Shown here: positions 34,831 through 46,230 of the stretch, piece after piece
Layout of the letters: every line of letters begins with the position of its first letter
Position numbering within the stretch: position 1 is the first letter of the stretch
From: Liolophura sinensis
Taxonomy: Eukaryota > Mollusca > Polyplacophora > Chitonida > Chitonidae
Assembly: GCF_032854445.1 (NCBI RefSeq)
Contig: NC_088297.1
Span: forward strand, 2,667,991 to 2,731,990
DNA length: 64,000 nt
Direction: 5' to 3'
Program-made: the position numbers and the translations under genes
The notes under the pieces: model-generated
The model's database searches: none
The model's input: the letters and a program-made list of their open reading frames with translations, nothing else
What the model was told of the DNA's origin: nothing

Positions 34831-35040
34831 CTTAGCGTGCTTGCCGTATTGGTTGAAGGGAAGTGAACTCTAGTGAGGTTTTATGTAAAAGTACTTTAAA
34901 AGTACCCTGTAGATCTTTTATTGTCACCATGGACACGATAAATTGCTTGTGCAAGATTTTCATTTAAACTAACATCTTGCACGACTAATCTAATTATGTA
35001 TAAATCATGGTACTAGGGGCTGTCTACATTATGTCTTTTG

Positions 35041-35259
35041 ATTTGTTTATTTGATTGGTGTTTTACGCCGTACTCAAGAATATTTCACTTATACGACGGC
35101 GGTCAGCATTATGGTGGAAGGAAACCGGGAAAAGCCCTGGGGAAACCCACGACCATCCGCAGGTTGCTGACAGACTTTCTCACGTACGGCCGCACAGGAG
35201 GCCAGCATGAGCTGGACTTGAACTCACAGCGACCGCATTGGTGAGAGCCTCCTGGGTCC
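35041..35259 (-). mobile_element. Meta-SINE-like element, head truncated
   Basis: Runs from atttgtttatttgattggtg through gaccatccgcaggttgctga to accgcattggtgagagcctc. Confidence 0.85.
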
Positions 35260-35387
35260 TTTATGACTTTTGAAGCATTTACATGAGCAGTTAGAATAAA
35301 ACCCTAAATGAGGTACATTGACAAGAGGCCGCTCTGGTTTTACTCTCTATGGTGTAAGTCTTTAATTATACCTGTGATGTATGACAG

Positions 35388-35597
35388 GACTTAAGAATAT
35401 TTCACTTACACGACCGCTGTGGGAGGAAAACGTGCAGAGCCGGGGGAAACCCAGGGCCATTCGCAGGTTGCTGACAGACCTTCCCACGTACTGCCGGAGA
35501 AGAAGCCAGCATGAACTCACAGCGACCGCACTGGTGAGAGGCTCCTGGGTCACTACGCTTCCCTAGAGCGCTAACCAACTGAGCCACGTTATGCCCC
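35388..35597 (-). mobile_element. Meta-SINE-like element with internal deletion
   Basis: ttaagaatatttcacttaca, a shortened 3' domain, then the body and the head (gctaaccaactgagccacgt). Confidence 0.85.
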
Positions 35598-36956
35598 TGC
35601 GTCACTGTCCTGGTTTTACTCTCTATGCTGTACGTCTTTAATCATACCTGTGACATATGACCATTTGCCAGCTATAACACTGTCGTCGCTTCCCTGCTTT
35701 TACTCTCTATGCTGAAGTCCTTTATACTGAAGGTTCCATAAGTAGCGTTTCCTTATGTTTTTTAAAGTACTCACCCTTACACCATACATTATCTATTGCG
35801 AATTCACCCGCTTCACACATGTATATAGGACTGTAAAACATGTACCTGAAGAACTTTTCGGAAAATAGAAAGTTGGAGATGTTCCATGCAGTCTTTTCAT
35901 TTCGGTCGTTTCCGTAAATGTCCCACTGATGAACGATTTGGAAAATGCCACGAAGAAACAACGACAAAATACTGATAACAAATTATTGGACATTGAAAAT
36001 AGTCAGAATTTATTTCGTTTAAAAACCAATGCATTAGGTCTTAACACGAAACTACTGGGTGAAACAAGCCAATTGATTACCACAAGCAATGAGGAAAATT
36101 ATATCAAAATATCTGATGAAATAAATTAATGCCAATATCTCTGCATTATTTCACATACTAGTAGATGCAGTCGCCTTTTCACGTCAAACATGCTGCACAA
36201 ACAGGATACAGAGACAAGTATTTACACACAAATACTTTACAATGTATAATAACATCTTCAGTTTGTTTTCAGAATTTTTAGTAGATTTGTAAATGGCGTA
36301 TATGTCTCGAAAGCACAAAAGTTGTTCAACTGAAAGTTGCGCTTGTATTTACAAAAACCAAATGGGCGATCAATGTACAGCAGTATATGTGGTATAAGAA
36401 CCAAACCATATTATTTTCTTCGTTAATGAAAGTTTGCTTATTAATTACATTCGATTCCTTCGGAATTTCAACCGACTACCCCTACTTGACGTAAAGCAGT
36501 ACTGCGTTGTGCAAGCACCACAAGAAAAAACATCAAAGAAAATATTGAACACAGTTCAGAACGATGACGTGTTTTTTTATAACTAAAACGACATATCAAT
36601 CAGAAAATGATTTATTTGAGCATATTTACAGATATTTTGCATTAGAATGTTTACGTGAAACATCTTTTATGGTCTCTTATTTTAAGTCATGAACGGCTTT
36701 TCTACCAAAATATAAATTAATTAATGAGTGTTAAAATAGTTGAATAAGGTAAACTGTTAATTAGCCCACTACCAAAGCTGGACGCTGGAAACTCCCCGGG
36801 GCTACCGGTAATCCGGATAGCAAAGACACAACCCCAATCGTTAACCTGCAAATAAACAATACTTAATCACAACTGAGAGAAAATTCTAGGCATCTGATCG
36901 GTCAATCCGTCTTGGATAACCTACCATGTTCGTCGAATGGGCGAGGGTCTTATTTC

Positions 36957-37078
36957 TATATACACAGGGAGTCAGAAAAGCACTTGCCAGCCGATATGTA
37001 TACCTTCGGAGTCAGGGATGCATGTGCCGGCAGATAGCAAGGCTGGTCGACAATGTACCAGTCGCCAATTTTTCTGGC
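36957..37078 (-). CDS. Candidate terminal exon of the astacin-like protease, uncertain
   Basis: After an AG at 37080-37079 (weak polypyrimidine tract) the phase required by exon 13 gives IGDWYIVDQPCYLPAH, then VYISAGKCFSDSLCI and TAG at 36957. A second possible acceptor at 37096 would give a different frame with a stop at about 36977. The segment coding IGDWYIVDQPCYLPAH is repeated at 37706-37763 with one base change that is synonymous in this frame and a stop in the other, which favours this reading. No family recognised. Confidence 0.3.
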
Positions 37079-37705
37079 CTTCATTTTCCGAAGTTCTAAT
37101 GATTCAGCAGCCAACAAGAACAACACGTGGCAAAAAAAAACCTTCTCGTAACATACTTTTTGAGACAATTAAATTGCACCCCCTTGCAAAATGAATCCAA
37201 AATAACTAACTAGCAGTTCACCTAAGGCACCTAAGTTCACCTAATTTTTCTCTCAGCTCAACCAAGTTCGCCGGTCGGGCCTCGTGTCCTTGTTCCCAGC
37301 GTGTGTGCCGTGACGTCAGTCTCGACGTGCTGCCAGGCGCATAGCGAGAGTTGGCTGAAGTACCGGTATTAATTCAAGAAAACTGTCCGACATGCCCTGT
37401 ATTGTGACAAACTCGTTATACCAGCGTATTGCGTGGGTATACGAACTGAAACCAGGCCGTATACTTATGTTGGAATAGAGACAGGTCTCTAAAAGATAGG
37501 TTATATTAAAAAAATATTATACTTCTTTAATAAATTATATTCAAAACAAAATCTGGGCTTTACGACTGTCCTGGTTCACTAAACAGTAAAACATCACATA
37601 ATAGCTTACAGCTATGTAGATCTGGAAAACACGCTCTTTGTACTGATTATTTAATACCAGGAAAAAAAACCATTGTAGTCCATCTTCTCTGCCCCCCGGG
37701 GACCG

Positions 37706-37763
37706 GTTGATACATGTGCCGGCAGATAGCAAGGCTGGTCGACAATGTACCAGTCACCAATTT
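37706..37763 (-). pseudogene. Second copy of the IGDWYIVDQPC-coding segment
   Basis: About 52 bp are nearly identical to 37012-37070 (catgtgccggcagatagcaa, ggctggtcgacaatgtacca). Sequence on both sides differs. It may be a duplicated exon piece or a repeat; it has no convincing splice sites. Confidence 0.35.
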
Positions 37764-37922
37764 TATCTAACAAGGACTATCTAACACTTGATATCGCATA
37801 TAAGTTTAAGCCAAGTCTTCAATGTTGTACGTAGCCTAAAAAAATTGTGTAACACTATACTGAATATGAACGAAAGCTGCTGCTGTTATACTTTGATTTT
37901 TGCGAAATGCATTGGCTGCTAA

Positions 37923-38187
37923 TTATTTATTTATTTGATTGGTGTTCTACGCCCTACTCAAGAATATTTCACTTATACGACGGCGGCCAGCATTATGGTG
38001 GGTGAAAACCGGGCATAGCCCGGGGGAAACCCACGACCCTTCGCAGGTTGCCGTCAGACCTTCCCACGTACGGCCGGAGAGGAAGCCAGCATGAGCTGGA
38101 CTTGAACTCACAGCGACCACATTGTTGAGAGAACCCTGGGTCATTACGCTGCGCTAGCACGCTAACCAACTGAGCCACGGAGGCCCC
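37923..38187 (-). mobile_element. Full-length Meta-SINE-like element with target site duplication
   Basis: Complete from the reversed tail to gctaaccaactgagccacgg. Flanked by ggctgctaa at 37914-37922 and 38188-38196. Lies between the candidate terminal exon and exon 13 of the protease gene. Confidence 0.9.
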
Positions 38188-38203
38188 GGCTGCTAAGTTG
38201 GGC

Positions 38204-38273
38204 TAAACATTTAAATATAAAATACAACTTAATACAAATATTAGCTAATACACTTTTGACCAACTGGGCCCCA
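38204..38273. mobile_element. MITE-like terminal half
   Basis: Ends in ctaatacacttttgaccaac then tgggcccc, the terminus seen in the elements at 5837 and 15390. Confidence 0.45.
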
Positions 38274-39149
38274 AGGTTTACACATACACAAGAAGTTCTC
38301 GCATCAATATTCGAGATTATTACAGAACAGTTACAAAGCATTTAATACGTACATCTTACTGATCTAAATTATGGCAGTTGATTCTCATCTGACCGAGGTA
38401 TCACAAAAGTTCTGCCAAAAAAAAAGAAAAGATAAATATGTTAAAACTATTTACATAAGAACAAGCTAAGTATGATATCAAATATTAAAGACTACAACAC
38501 TGAGAATAAAATCACAACATATACGACAGTATGATAGTAACGGTTTATTCCAACTGTTCTTGTAAATGCTTAAGTATAACACAGTTCCATAGCACAGTGG
38601 ATTAAGCAAAATTTGTTTAAAATGCAGCCTTGTTCTTTGCAATTTATTAATCTGCTCTGTTTTAGGATTACTCAAAATGCTGTGTTGTCATCACATTTAA
38701 TAACATCTAAAGGATGCACAGCAACCTGGTCACGGGAAATGTTATGTTCTAATCTATGCGGGAATGCGGTATTTAGAGTAAAACCTGAGCAGTGTGAAAG
38801 TTGGAAAATGGTCATACGTAACCAATGAAATCCTGCCCTTTGTCATTTTACCTGAGTTACACAGAAGTTTATACTAAATCCGCATGAAAATGCTTAAATA
38901 ATAACAACCTACTTACTTATTTTATATATCTACTGATGAACAAGGTAATGTCCAGGTTACGAAAGATATTTCAGTCACAGCCGTTTTTTTTTTTTAACAA
39001 CGACCGTTTGAAAATTGCTTGTTTTAAACGTGGAACTAGCCTCGCCTTTTTTAGTCAAAATTGTATTGTTATGTGACTGGTGTTTTATGTTTTTTGAATA
39101 GTATTTTGCCTCATTGATTTAGAAATAGACTAAAAAAAAATAATCTCTT

Positions 39150-39370
39150 AAATTTAACACAAAGTCTGTTGTTTGAGTGAGGCTAGAATGTGTTCTGTTA
39201 TTATAACACAACACAATATCCTGTTAGTCTAACAGAATCTTTATGTTGATTTAAAAGAATATGTCTGTTATATTTAACAGAATAATCTGCTTCAATCACA
39301 GAATACAGTCTAGCACTACTCAGTTAACAGACTTTTTCTTAAATTTAACCAATTATTGTTTTCAGGGTAC
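39150..39370 (+). repeat. AT-rich degenerate repeats with an AACAGA core
   Basis: aacagaat and tctgttat alternate about every 30-35 bp (for example tctgttatatttaacagaat), giving short palindromes. Probably a decayed tandem repeat. Confidence 0.45.
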
Positions 39371-39538
39371 TTTTTCTAATTAACGATAATTATAGTCGAC
39401 ATCAGAAAAGTTTCAAGGGAAGTTCCTAAATTCTGCATTATTTAATAATTTTATTCATAAAAGATTCTGGGCTGCTAATGATATATTTTTACAGTAAACG
39501 TTGCCGGTAATTATGGATAAAGCCCATTAATACGTATG

Positions 39539-39684
39539 TCCATGCTGGCTTCCTCTCCAGTCGTACTCGGAACGGTCTTCTAGCAGCCTGCGGATGGTCG
39601 TAGGTGCCCCGCGGGCTCTGCCCGCTTTCCTCCCAAAAAAATGCTCGCCACCGTGATATGAATGAACCATTGTTGAGGACGGCG
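39539..39684 (+). mobile_element. Older SINE copy interrupted by a younger one
   Basis: catgctggcttcctctccag, cctgcggatggtcgtaggtg, a diverged 3' domain (ccaccgtgatatgaatgaac) and gaggacggcgg. Confidence 0.75.
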
Positions 39685-39694
39685 GAAATCAAGT

Positions 39695-39962
39695 GTTTAT
39701 TTATTTATTTGATTGGTGTTTTACGCCGTACTCAAGAATATTTCACTTATGCGACGGCGGCCAGCATTATGGTGGGAGGAAACCGGGCACAGCCCGGGGC
39801 AAACCCACGACCATCCGCAGGTTGCTGTCAGACCTTCTCACGTACGGCCGGAGAGGAAGCCAGCATGAGCTGGACTTGAACTCACAGCGACCGCATTGGT
39901 GAGAGACTCCTGAGTCATTACGTTGCGCTAGCGCGCTAACCAACTGAGCCATGGAGGCCCCC
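39695..39962 (-). mobile_element. Full-length young Meta-SINE-like element with target site duplication
   Basis: Near consensus throughout. Flanked by gaaatcaagt at 39685-39694 and 39963-39972. It sits 39 bp downstream of the donor of protease exon 13. Confidence 0.9.
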
Positions 39963-40001
39963 GAAATCAAGTAAGCATGTATGTATAAACATGGTACTTA
40001 C

Positions 40002-40079
40002 TTGACGCTGAATGAGCAGGTCGGCTGCGGATTCGTACATCCCTGCAACTGACAGCGTCTTAGCTGGAATAGGGGTGGT
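40002..40079 (-). CDS. Astacin-like protease exon 13: end of the TSP1 repeat
   Basis: Acceptor ctgttttccag, strong donor gtaagtac; 78 nt, phase 2 in and 2 out. The required frame gives PPLFQLRRCQLQGCTNPQPTC, so the cysteines of the thrombospondin type 1 repeat begun in exon 12 continue here. A second frame is also open but lacks cysteines and does not fit the phase. Confidence 0.6.
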
Positions 40080-40751
40080 CTGGAAAACAGAATCAAAGAG
40101 TGTTGTATTGTTCCATGTGCTATGAAACTTCATGTTTCTCACACACACAAACTACCCTGTACAAAGGAAATGTTATGTATAGATTTAGTAATGTTAAATC
40201 GAATGTTTTGGTGGAGAAAGAAAAAACATTTTGGAGGAAGGAAACGCTTTTTAACAGTCTTAACAAAATGCCTGAAAACTGTTAAAATAAACAGCACTAT
40301 CGTGTGTTTAATGTGTTCCACAAAATCAATGTTTACAATGTACTCGCGGCCTACAATTGCGGTACAAATTGCAAACAGTCATTACATGGCCTAATATTTA
40401 AAGATGTTATAATGCACATTTCATAGCATTTAACATGTTATATCACTTAACACTTAAAACCATCGTTTCAAGAGAACTGCAGCCAACTCATATTAGTTGG
40501 TTTGTCAGGTGAGTTTGGTTTGATTGATAAGAAGCCCTCTTTCCAAAATGGGCAGTCCTTGCATACGTGATTGTTTTTTTTAATACGGCGTTAAAAATAA
40601 AATAAAATAAATTACATTAGAACGTAAAAGATAAGTAATATTTCATATTTTGACTGAAGTAAAAAATGACTTCGAGCAATCAGTCCGTTTCAGGAGCGAT
40701 TTCGTATATGAACCCAAAATTGCAATTCAACTTCTTAACCGCTATGCTTCA

Positions 40752-40964
40752 GGAGCCTCCGTGGCCGAGTGGGTTATCCACCAATGCGGTCGCTTTGAGT
40801 TCATGCCCAGCTCATGCTGGCTTCCTCTCCGGCCATACGTTAAAAGGTCTGACTTCAACCTTCGGATGGTCGTAGGTTTCCTTCCATCATAATGCTGGTC
40901 GGCGTCGTATAAGTGAAATATTCTTAAGTACGGCGTAAAACACCAATGAAATAAATAAATAAAT
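40752..40964 (+). mobile_element. Meta-SINE-like element with target site duplication and head deletion
   Basis: ggagcctccgtggccgagtg, then directly ccaccaatgcggtcgctttg; complete 3' domain and tail. Flanked by tatgcttca at 40743-40751 and 40965-40973. Lies in an intron of the protease gene. Confidence 0.9.
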
Positions 40965-41173
40965 TATGCTTCAAACCGATAAAATCGTGACCGCCTGTTC
41001 TTTGCTGTGTTAGTGGGCCCTCAATTTCTGCCAATTTTGTACATCGAATATTTTGCTTTGCAAAGAAGATTAAAATTTTGGACGATATCCAAAAATGTAT
41101 TTGTGAAACAGCGCAGCCCCTTAAATCGTGAACATCTCCCGCGTCTATATACTAATCCAGGTTCGTTACGTAC

Positions 41174-41387
41174 GGGCAGTTTCCTGTTCTGCATATGGTT
41201 CTGCGGGATTGTGAACCACAAATACCGCAAATACCAAAACACTGTGACCAAGGAGTCCACTCGAGAGAGCCTTCCGTTGTTGTTGTCGCCTCTGTTGTTG
41301 TTGTCGCCTCTGTTGTTGTTGTCGCCTCTGTTGTTGTTGTTGTTGTCGCCTCTGTTGTTGTTGTTGTGGTAACCTCGACTGAATCTC
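41174..41387 (-). CDS. Astacin-like protease exon 12: Thr-rich linker and TSP1 repeat
   Basis: Acceptor ctcttcattgtag, donor gtacgtaac; 214 nt, phase 1 in and 2 out. It encodes a linker of TTTTEA repeats (mucin-like, probably O-glycosylated; the repeat DNA is a variable ACA/ACC run with gaggcg interruptions) followed by EWTPWSQCFGICGICGSQSR, the W-x-x-W-x-x-C and C-G core of a thrombospondin type 1 repeat. In proteases such modules bind matrix. The Asn-rich frame open over the same stretch is a shadow of the repeat. Confidence 0.8.
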
Positions 41388-41844
41388 CTACAATGAAGAG
41401 GTTTGTCAAATACAGTACGCAAAAAACATATAGACTTATTTTTCATTGTCAAATTAAAGGTGAAAAATAATGTTTCTTTGGTATTCCATTTGTGCCAAGA
41501 AAATGTGAATCCATCAAATTTAAAAATTAGACAGATTCTGAATTCGAAATAGATTTTCAAAGGTTGTCGTTCATTTTTTGCATTGTAAAACCCAATGGAC
41601 ACAAACTTTTAAACTGGCTTTTTATCTGCAAAGTCTCGGCCTCGACATTTGAAGCTCGACGTCAAGTTTAGATCACGTAATATTTGTTGTTGTTGATGCA
41701 GTTTATCAGAAGAGCATGACGTTGAGTTTTAGCCTCGGATTTTGTGCTGGTTACAGCCTCATTTATATCTCGATATCGTGATTGAAAACACGAAATAACC
41801 AGCGACAGTGCGAAGTCCTCCTGGAATACGCAAATATAACTTAC

Positions 41845-41939
41845 TTCTGCACATGTTTGCAGAGAGGCTGTAGCCAGAGCAGCAGAAGTACTTGTCATCA
41901 GTGGCAACGTCAAAGCATTGGTTTTTACGAAACGGAAGC
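41845..41939 (-). CDS. Astacin-like protease exon 11: second half of a Cys-rich module
   Basis: Acceptor tttgttactttcag, donor gtaagttat; 95 nt, phase 2 in and 1 out. The frame fixed by both neighbours gives CFDVATDDKYFCCSGYSLS and ANMCR. Four of the eight cysteines of an otherwise unrecognised module lie here. A second frame is open too but would destroy the TSP1 frame downstream. Confidence 0.65.
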
Positions 41940-41974
41940 CTGAAAGTAACAAATGAACAATAACCGTTTAAGGG

Positions 41975-42333
41975 GTGAGTGAGTGCTTGGGGTTTAACGT
42001 CGTGCTCAACAATTTTTCAGTCATATGACGACGAAGGAATCCTTAGGGTGTATGTGATGCGCCTCCTTGTCGCAGGGCGGATTTCCACCGCTCTTTCATC
42101 TAGTGCTGCTTCACTGAGACGACTTACCGAAGGTAAGTAAGCTGCCACGCCAGAGTCATTATATTGATAATGGATCAATCGGTCGTTGCACTATCCCCTT
42201 CATGCTGAGCGCCAAGCGAGGAAACTACAACTTCCTCTTTTAAAGTCTTAGGTGTGGCTCGACCCAGGACTGATCCCGGATCTACCGCTCCAGAAGCGGG
42301 CGCTCTACGAAATGTGCTACCCGGGCTGGTCTA
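41975..42333 (-). mobile_element. Second SINE family, full-length copy with 8-bp target site duplication
   Basis: Begins gtgagtgagtgcttggggtt, aacgtcgtgctcaacaattt and ends in a reversed tRNA-like head whose minus strand reads gtagagcgcccgcttctgga. Flanked by tttaaggg at 41967-41974 and 42334-42341. I recall similar elements from bivalves; not checked by search. Confidence 0.8.
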
Positions 42334-43137
42334 TTTAAGGGCAAAGGGCAAAGGGCAAAGAGGAAAAGGCTCTTCAGAGCAATGTGAGCTATAACGTTAA
42401 ATGCGGACAATGCACGGCCTTCACAAAATGCCACATATTGTGAACAAGAACAGAAACCAGTCCGCAGTGGCTGAACATCGTTACAATGAAAAGTCCCAAT
42501 CGTTTGTTGTATAAAATAATAGATTTTTCTACTAACTGTTCTCCCCTGGCATTATACAAAGAATCACTCCAAATAAACCGACTCTCTCCCTTTCTAAACA
42601 TACGGGGCAGCTCTGTACCTTTGTGGGGTACTTATGTTTAATATCTTTTCTTGAGTGGGCCTCCCCAACTCAAGTACAATCTTTGTTGGCCCTCCGAAAA
42701 CTGTGATTTAAAATATTACTTTTTTTCATGGACTGAAACACAATAATAATGAATGCTGAACATCTCCAAAATTCTTTTTAAAATTAACACTATTCTTAAC
42801 GAACATGCTAAGCTAGTGCTCCTTCAAAAACTGCCTTCAGAAAAATAACCTTCTTTGGTGGATTAGAACAGAAAATACAATGCATTTCAAAACACTACAT
42901 TTTCCCAGGACACAGAACACACTGAAACTTTGCTGCTTTTCCAAAACTTAGTTTTAGTAATCAATGTCATTTTCCATGGAGTTAATCATATTAAACATGT
43001 GCTGCTCCTTCCAAAAATTTGTTTTTTAATCACATGACCTTTTCTCGTGCACTAGAACATGCGAAATGTTTGCTGTTCCTCAAATCAAGTGCTTTTGAAT
43101 ATATTAGCTTTTTGTCGACAAGAACGTGCTAAATCAA

Positions 43138-43399
43138 TTTATTTATTTGATTCGAATTGTATGCAACACTCGACAATATTTCACTCGCACGATGGCGGCC
43201 TAAATTGTGGTTAAAGAAAACCAAGCAGAGCCCAGGGAAACCCCAAGATCATCCGCAGGTTGCTGGCAGACATTTCCACATGCGGCCGGAGAGGAAGTCA
43301 GCATGAGCTGGATTTGAACTCACAGCGACCGCGCTGGTGAGAGGCTTCTGGGTCATTAATCTGCGCTAGCGCACTAAACAGCGGAACCAGAGGAAACCC
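43138..43399 (-). mobile_element. Meta-SINE-like element, diverged, with 11-bp target site duplication
   Basis: Flanked by tgctaaatcaa at 43127-43137 and 43400-43410. Body keeps atccgcaggttgctggcaga and cggccggagaggaag; many substitutions elsewhere. Confidence 0.9.
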
Positions 43400-43721
43400 T
43401 GCTAAATCAAGGTAGAGAACACTTTTTAGTCTTAAGTTTTTTACATTAAATGCTTGCCTTTGCACTGATTTCACAAATCCATGCATCATTTGAACAATGT
43501 TTCCATATAGATTCGTTGTTTTCTTCACAAGACAGTTAAGTACTTATAATTACTCGACAGAAATCTCAATAATAACCGCTAAATTCCTTTCTACTATGCG
43601 GTGTTTAACAGTTTCGTTATGCGTTGCAGTGATCGGGTAAGATGAAAGAACGTGACGCATACTAAGGTCACTGCTCTCCAGGGTAACCAGGGTCTAGAAC
43701 CTTGCCAAAATGTCTACTCAC

Positions 43722-43803
43722 GCGTTATCACAAGAGTACAGTTCAGTTTTTAAGCAGGCGAATTCCAAAGATCCTGAACTCGTTGAGCACCCTCCACACG
43801 GCT
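43722..43803 (-). CDS. Astacin-like protease exon 10: first half of a Cys-rich module
   Basis: Acceptor ttacgtttttcttcag, donor gtgagtag; 82 nt, phase 1 in and 2 out, exactly bridging exons 9 and 11, which otherwise do not match. The frame gives EPCGGCSTSSGSLEF, then ACLKTELYSCDN. With exon 11 this forms a ~57-residue module with eight cysteines between CUB and the Thr-rich linker. I do not recognise the fold. Confidence 0.6.
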
Positions 43804-44149
43804 CTGAAGAAAAACGTAAGCGCAGCAGAATTATACATACATATACGGGACGAATTCTCTCTTAATTGTAATACACACCTTTCTAAATGATAATTGACGT
43901 TAGCAAGCCAATAAAAGTGCTTCAGGTAACTTCTAGATACATCTCTAAGGTGTATGCACATCGTTGGCAAATACCCACACAAAACCAAGTTACCAGGCAA
44001 ATGCTGTAAGAATACAACCTTTTCATTATACCATCATATCAGATATCTTAAATTTGACTTCACCCAGATATTACAATACAGTTCTCTTTAAACTGGTCAG
44101 GAAACCTTACGTGCGTTTAAACTATTTCCTTGAAAGGTAATTTTTGATG

Positions 44150-44490
44150 GAATTGATTCCTTGAGCGACCACTTTGGGAGGGATAGATTGCTTCATCTCC
44201 TACTTTTGGAGAGACTGATTGCTTCAACAACTCTTGGAAAGAATGGGTGCTTTGTACGGCCATTTCGTGCGGAAATGATAGCTTGTACGGCAATTTCGTG
44301 CTTGAATGATTGCGTGAGCGCGGCAATTCAGGAGAGATTGATTGCTTGTTCGACTAATTCGGGAAGGATAAATTGTGTGAACGGCAATTTTCTTACAACA
44401 GCAACTTTGAGGGAGGCCCAATTGCTTGAACGGCAACTTTAAAAAGAAATGACTGCCTGAGGGACAACTGCTGGCGGAAATCTATTGCCT
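44150..44490 (+). repeat. Degenerate ~36-42-bp repeats (attgcttgaacggcaattt)
   Basis: Motifs such as gattgcttgaacggcaa and ggagagattgattgcttg recur with variable spacing inside an intron of the protease gene, just upstream (minus strand) of exon 10. Confidence 0.6.
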
Positions 44491-44561
44491 GAACCTCAGA
44501 AGTCGGATTATGGGTGCTGGCAGACACATAATCGTGTCACTGGACTTCTAATTTAGCATAC

Positions 44562-44677
44562 CTGCAGAATATTCCACTCGTGCACGATTTTGTGTTTTTT
44601 GAAGGTTATTAGTTGTCAGAAGGAGTTCCGAGCCGTGAGAGACGAACTCATTCTGTGGCCTCTGTGTACCGCAGAAT
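44562..44677 (-). CDS. Astacin-like protease exon 9: end of the CUB domain
   Basis: Acceptor ctttcaccttccag, donor gtatgc; 116 nt, phase 2 in and 1 out. FCGTQRPQNEFVSHGSELLL, then ARVEYSA match the closing part of CUB domains (G-x-x-x-C-G, S-x-G-x-x-L, F-x-x-x-Y). Confidence 0.75.
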
Positions 44678-45189
44678 CTGGAAGGTGAAAGCGAAAGTAA
44701 TTGTGATAACTGCGGGTGATGTCTCATTACAACCATAGTTAGAAACGTTCTAAATGCCACAGTGCAACAGTTTAATAAACTTCTTGCAAGATATTGACTT
44801 ACATTATCTTAGTGTGGAGTTATTGGTGAAAACGTCAAAATTTCAGTATGGTTCATAAAACACACCGTCCAATCAAAACATTTGGCTGAGTATGACTCAA
44901 AATCTCAAAAAGAATGTGAAAAAGATTCAGAAACAATGGAAGACCTGAGCTGGTGCCGCGTTCTCAATAAGTTCACTGAAGACGTCATTTCCGAAAATCT
45001 CCGACTCTTGACAAAAACTATGCATAAAACAGATCGGTTTTAAACGATATAAATTACGACAAAACATGTTTTATTTCATTCGTGTTTTTGTTTTTTTTTT
45101 TCATCCATATCCTTTAATGTATCCTTTAAGGCGTTTTGGGTCAGTAGAAACAGCAACAAGATGACAACGATGAAAACGATTTTCCTGAC

Positions 45190-45326
45190 CTGGGACCTGT
45201 AAGAGAATTGTTAACGTTCCGGACTTCTACAAAACTGCCGCAGGCAGGGGCACGAGATATTCTGATATCATCCGTCACAGAGAAACTGTTCACAAATCTC
45301 AACCTCACTCTCATGCCGTCAGGAGC
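45190..45326 (-). CDS. Astacin-like protease exon 8: middle of the CUB domain
   Basis: Acceptor ctatcctcattcccag, donor gtcagg; 137 nt, phase 0 in and 2 out. APDGMRVRLRFVNSF and CGSFVEVRNVNNSLTGPR fit the central CUB strands (V-x-L-x-F, C-x-x-x-x-V-E-V) and join exon 9 to give GPRFCG. Confidence 0.8.
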
Positions 45327-46230
45327 CTGGGAATGAGGATAGATAAAAACAAACAGAGCGTGTTATTTGCCTCCAGGAAACATGGATGATGAATGGTCTC
45401 ACAAGTGTAGTGAGTTTTGACAGATATCAGAGCATAAAAGCTTGCACTTTAACACGAGGTGTATTGTCATAGAAGCTTGTCTTTTGTATGTTTTAATTTT
45501 TTTGATCGACGTTTAGTTTTACAAGTGCACAATAGCATCCAGACACATAGCTGGAAAAAATATAGAAAATAACATAAAGTTTAGATGAAAAGATCCGACT
45601 GAAAATTTAGTTGTAAATGTGGTCTTCCATATTTCTTTTCGATTTAGCTTTAAGCAGGAAAAGACACTTCAAAATAATTTTTGTATGGTGGGTATTTGGG
45701 ATCACTTCTTGGTATACATAGTCTTTTGTAGTAATGTTATAAATGAGGATGTAACACATTTTTAATAAATATATTTTCATTAGAATTTTGTCTTTTCAAC
45801 TAACAAATGTGCTTAACCTTTATTTTGATCATTTTTGCATTTTCAGTATATTCATAAATATTATCATCATTCAGATTAAATGCATGTGTTTGGATACAAA
45901 TAATACATTTACACTGAAATAAATTTATTAGACAAGAATCACATCCCCTTATTTAAAACGACTACTAATGGTAGTCTCAAATACAACAACATTTTCAAAT
46001 AACCTTTTCTCCTGCTAAAAAAATAGACAAACCATATATGCAGATAAGTTTTGACGCACATTCATCTGATTTTGATATATTTTTTTATGTTTTCTTCCCT
46101 TTTAACGTTCTACAGAAAAAAAAAGGAATAAAGCACTGCACTTGAATGCACGGAGTTGATTTTTCAACACTGGATGGAAAATTAGTCGTACATTTCCTAA
46201 CAGACGCGTTTGAAATTACAAAAGGCTTAC

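Larger units (their letters stand above)
30807..36956. other. Intergenic region between the two minus-strand genes
   Basis: No gene with more than one supported exon was found. It holds SINE pieces (listed separately), three copies of a ~45 bp motif (ggttttactctctatg) at about 35331, 35615 and 35697, and a candidate plus-strand signal-peptide exon at 33309. Open frames at 30882-31238, 34559-34747 and 35722-36129 lack family signals or clear splice sites. Confidence 0.5.

Noticed and set aside
35722-36129. Overlapping plus and minus open frames, one with WDIYGNDRNEK, the other with NDLENATKKQRQNTDNK
   Set aside because: No family recognised, splice sites weak, and the two frames exclude each other; not enough for a gene call.
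41021-41602. 193-residue minus-strand frame with Asn/Asp-rich repeats
   Set aside because: Shadow of the Thr-rich linker in exon 12; only the Thr frame continues into TSP1 and fits the splice phases.
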